Source: Pseudoalteromonas sp. XI10
Lineage (GTDB): Bacteria; Pseudomonadota; Gammaproteobacteria; Enterobacterales; Alteromonadaceae
Assembly (NCBI RefSeq): GCF_001469895.1
Contig: NZ_LOPY01000038.1
Location: 84,404-148,403 of the forward strand
Direction of reading: 5' to 3'
DNA length: 64,000 nt
Shown here: positions 61,780 through 64,000 of the stretch, in pieces
Layout: the number at the start of each line of letters is the position of its first letter
How positions within the stretch are numbered: the first letter of the stretch is position 1
The notes under the pieces: model-generated
The model's database searches: none
What the model was told of the DNA's origin: nothing
Seen by the model: only the letters and a program-made list of their open reading frames with translations
Position numbers and translations under genes: made by a program

Positions 61780-61840
61780 ACTTTCAGTGACTTGTTAGGT
61801 TTCGTCTATACTCAGAGTAGACCTAGCCTAAAAGTTGCGT

Positions 61841-62749
61841 ATGAACATAGATACATCGGATTATTTGTCAGATATTATTGAGCTTCTACTCGATGCAGTA
61901 TGTGTAGTTGATGCCAAAGGCACGTTACTTTTTACTAATCCTGCCTTTGAAACAATTTTCGGATACGCGCCAGAAGAAGCCATTAATAGAAAAATGTTGG
62001 ATTTTGTTTATCCAGAAGACAGAGCCAAAACCATCAATGCCATTAACCAAATTGTGGTCAATGATCAGCACCCACGATTTGAAAACCGCTGGGTTAGAAA
62101 AGATGGCAGAGTAGTGCATGTTTTATGGTCTGTTTATTGGTCAAAAGAAAAGCAAGTTAGAGTGGCTATTGCTTATGACATTACAGAGCAAAAAAAGCTC
62201 GAACAAAAACTGATTTATATGGCAGGGCACGACCCTCTGACCGATCTTCCCAACCGCAGTTTCTTAACCACCCAGCTCGAGGAATCATTGTCAATTGCGA
62301 ACACTATTTCAACCGTGATTGCAGTACTGTTTATCGATATTGATGGCTTTAAGCAAGTAAATGATATTCATGGTCATGGCGCTGGCGACAAGCTCTTAAA
62401 AACCATTGCTATGCGTATTCGTCATGTCTTAAAAAAAGAAGATAGTGTAGGGCGCTTAGGGGGCGACGAATTTGTGGTGATCCTCAATAGCATTAAACAC
62501 AAAAGAGACGTCATTGAATTGGTTGACGAATTAATAACCGAAATTTGCCAACCCTTAATTTATAACGATGCAGAGCTTATTTACTCGCCAAGTATTGGTG
62601 CCGTATTGTTCCCCGAGCATTATGGTGACGCAGAATATCTCATTCAGTGTGCCGATAAAGCAATGTACAAGGCAAAGTATGAAGGGGGTAATCGTATGGT
62701 GTTTTACAATGATGGAATAAAGTTACCCGGCGCTAAAAACACAGGGTAA
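61841..62749 (+). CDS. PAS-GGDEF diguanylate cyclase
   Basis: This protein should make cyclic di-GMP. An upstream TTG is in frame, but ATG 61841 (MNIDTSDYLSD) starts the protein at the PAS domain; it has 302 residues. PAS is at about 10-120 (DAVCVVDAKGTLLFTNPAFETIFGY in the core). The GGDEF domain is at about 130-295, with DPLTDLPNRS and the active-site RLGGDEFVVIL (GGDEF complete, about 207-211). The inhibitory-site RxxD is KKED here, so product inhibition may be weakened. No membrane helices are seen, so it is soluble and its PAS ligand unknown. Confidence 0.88.
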   Translation: MNIDTSDYLSDIIELLLDAVCVVDAKGTLLFTNPAFETIFGYAPEEAINRKMLDFVYPEDRAKTINAINQIVVNDQHPRFENRWVRKDGRVVHVLWSVYWSKEKQVRVAIAYDITEQKKLEQKLIYMAGHDPLTDLPNRSFLTTQLEESLSIANTISTVIAVLFIDIDGFKQVNDIHGHGAGDKLLKTIAMRIRHVLKKEDSVGRLGGDEFVVILNSIKHKRDVIELVDELITEICQPLIYNDAELIYSPSIGAVLFPEHYGDAEYLIQCADKAMYKAKYEGGNRMVFYNDGIKLPGAKNTG

Positions 62750-62772
62750 CTTTGGAGTGAATGCAGTGTTAT

Positions 62773-63873
62773 TTACAATAAGTACTTGGCACGCAGAATT
62801 TGAATGTCTTCATCGCTTACGTCTAATTCGGCTTGAATGTAATTAAGTACGCTTCCGTGTTGCTGCTCCATGCTCTCAATTGCAGATTCAAGTAAAGGCT
62901 GAGTGACCCCTTTAAGTGGCATCGCTACTTCTTTTGGTAGGCTGGCAAAAAACTGCATCATTGCTGCATATTGTGGGTCCATTTTGCCAGTGTCTTTAGC
63001 GAGCATACTTTCAAAATCGAGGTAGTCGTTTGATGCAAGATAGTCATTCATAATTGTCTGTTGATCAACACCTAACACAGTTAAAATCAATGCAGCACTG
63101 ATACCTGTACGGTCTTTTCCTGCCGTACAATGGAACAATAAACCGCCGTCTTTATTTACTAAACGGTCGAACATCTGTGTGTAGTTTTGCTTTTGGTCTT
63201 CTACAATTCGCGGGTACATTTGTACCATCACATTTTCGAGCTTTTCACGGCTTAGATTAGGGTCACGAAGCACTTTGCCGATTTGTCCCATATCAAAGTC
63301 CATTTCGTAGTCACGGTCGATGATTTCAACCTTATCAGCAGCCCATAACGTGACTTCTGAATCTCGCTCTGAATTAGCACGAAAATCAACAAGGGTATCG
63401 ATATTTAAGCTATTGATAAGCGCATAGTCGTCGTTTGTTAGATTCGCTAAAACACCAGAACGGTAAATTTTGCCCCATTTTACAGTGCGGCCATCTTGGG
63501 TTTTGTAGCCGCCTAAGTCGCGGAAGTTTCGGCCACCTTTAAGTGGAATTAGTCGCGTTGTGGTCATAGTCGCTTCACCATTTTCTGGTTTTACAAAAAA
63601 GTAGTAACGCTGATGTTCATTGTTAGGTGACCAATTAAATACATTAGTAGTAATATCATCAGCAATGAGTGTTGCATTCGTTAAATCGGGTGTTGTTGAT
63701 ACCAGAACATCAACAGCTGCAGGGACATCTTGCTGCCAGCTAATTTGGTAGTTTTCATTACTAAAATTAGTCTGTGCAGATTCAATAGCGACTTTAGGCG
63801 CAGTTGCTGTACACGCTGCAAGTGTTGATGAGACTAACGCAGCAATGGCAATCTTTTTAAATATTGTTTTCAT
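62773..63873 (-). CDS. tyrosine-phosphatase-like lipoprotein
   Basis: This 366-residue protein begins with a signal and lipobox TLAACTAT (Cys about residue 20), placing it in the membrane of the envelope. An N-terminal beta domain (about 25-110) is followed by a PTP-type phosphatase domain, with GGRNFRDLGGYKTQDGRTVKWGKIYRSG (about 115-142) and the loop HCTAGKDRTGISAALIL, the Cys-x5-Arg signature (Cys about residue 249). Family members dephosphorylate tyrosine or phosphoinositides. It lies just downstream of a TonB-dependent receptor gene on the same strand and may act on its cargo. Confidence 0.85.
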   Translation of the reverse strand: MKTIFKKIAIAALVSSTLAACTATAPKVAIESAQTNFSNENYQISWQQDVPAAVDVLVSTTPDLTNATLIADDITTNVFNWSPNNEHQRYYFFVKPENGEATMTTTRLIPLKGGRNFRDLGGYKTQDGRTVKWGKIYRSGVLANLTNDDYALINSLNIDTLVDFRANSERDSEVTLWAADKVEIIDRDYEMDFDMGQIGKVLRDPNLSREKLENVMVQMYPRIVEDQKQNYTQMFDRLVNKDGGLLFHCTAGKDRTGISAALILTVLGVDQQTIMNDYLASNDYLDFESMLAKDTGKMDPQYAAMMQFFASLPKEVAMPLKGVTQPLLESAIESMEQQHGSVLNYIQAELDVSDEDIQILRAKYLL

Positions 63874-63896
63874 GGTTATTCCTTAGTTATTACTCG

Positions 63897-63920
63897 GCTC
63901 AGAGCGATTAAACTCTGAGC
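63897..63920 (-). terminator. hairpin after the TonB-dependent receptor gene
   Basis: GCTCAGAG and CTCTGAGC form an 8-base stem around eight bases, 19 bases after the receptor stop. T-runs are weak, so it could be a terminator or an mRNA-stabilising element before the phosphatase gene. Confidence 0.5.
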
Positions 63921-63938
63921 TGTAAATTCAAAAGTAGG

Positions 63939-64000
63939 TTAGAAGTTGATGCGAACACCCGCCATATAACGGCGGCCGTAGCGTTCAATTTGGTTAGGGG
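63939..64000 (-). CDS. C-terminal end of a TonB-dependent receptor (partial)
   Basis: The minus strand encodes PNQIERYGRRYMAGVRINF and a stop. The Tyr-Gly-Arg-Arg-Tyr-Met-x-Gly-x-x-x-x-Phe pattern with a final Phe is typical of the last strand of TonB-dependent outer-membrane receptors. The rest lies beyond the window. Confidence 0.75.
   Translation of the reverse strand, partial: PNQIERYGRRYMAGVRINF

Overview
The window looks like a chromosomal segment of a marine gammaproteobacterium of the Alteromonadales, most like Pseudoalteromonas. This rests on the gene order rne / rluC-HAD / yceF / yceD-rpmF-plsX-fabD-fabG-acpP-fabF-pabC-mltG-tmk-holB-pilZ-tatD, an RNase E core very close to the enteric protein, a GntR-prpB-prpC-acnD-prpF propionate operon, moderate AT richness, and lineage-typical small families (DUF3080, DUF3718, CPXCG). 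The assignment is inference from gene content; no rRNA lies in the window. I saw no insertion sequence, prophage, integron or CRISPR array.

Layout. 1-4560: a run of small co-directional accessory genes (lipoprotein, DUF3291, TerB-like, two secreted proteins, GNAT, cupin, two small membrane proteins). 4562-5428: a PhzF-family isomerase, sharing a bidirectional terminator with rne. 5488-8649: rne on the minus strand, with a 23-unit 18-bp repeat expansion in its C-terminal scaffold and a long leader (8650-9268). 9269-21445: rluC and a HAD phosphatase, yceF on the opposite strand, then the fatty-acid and DNA-replication cluster from yceD to tatD. fabH is absent from its usual place between plsX and fabD. 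21448-25864: a PhoD-like phosphatase, a secreted polysaccharide deacetylase and rsmF. 26145-32839: the 2-methylcitrate cycle operon behind its GntR regulator, whose promoter carries TGTCGACA palindromes. 32879-36434: a periplasmic binding protein, a GH97 glycosidase, and a guanidinium exporter (gdx/sugE) preceded by a clear guanidine-II (mini-ykkC) riboswitch.

36512-44812: an L-fucose catabolic locus. Transporter (fucP) and mutarotase genes are on the plus strand. Dehydrogenase, lactonase, split UxaA-type dehydratase, SDR, FAH-family hydrolase and lactate dehydrogenase genes are divergent on the minus strand. Together they would convert L-fucose without phosphorylation to pyruvate plus L-lactate, and then pyruvate. 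44831-45445: a tRNA-Val(GAC) locus with two intact genes and four tRNA-like degenerate copies, three of them in an exact 88-bp tandem array.

45560-64000: a DUF3080 lipoprotein, a MATE exporter, riboflavin synthase, a CPXCG protein, a fructosamine-kinase-like protein, DUF445 and DUF3718 proteins, a pair of exported amidohydrolases (the second without the metal-binding HxH), an Nramp-related transporter lacking the DPGN motif, a MarR regulator, an SDR with His for the catalytic Tyr, a MAPEG protein, an ABC exporter, a secreted esterase, a VanZ-like protein, a PAS-GGDEF cyclase, a tyrosine-phosphatase-like lipoprotein, and the C-terminus of a TonB-dependent receptor.

The observations I would follow first are the degenerate tRNA-Val array, the guanidine-II riboswitch, the missing fabH, the hybrid fucose pathway, the Nramp homologue without its metal-site residues, and the operator set in front of the prp operon.
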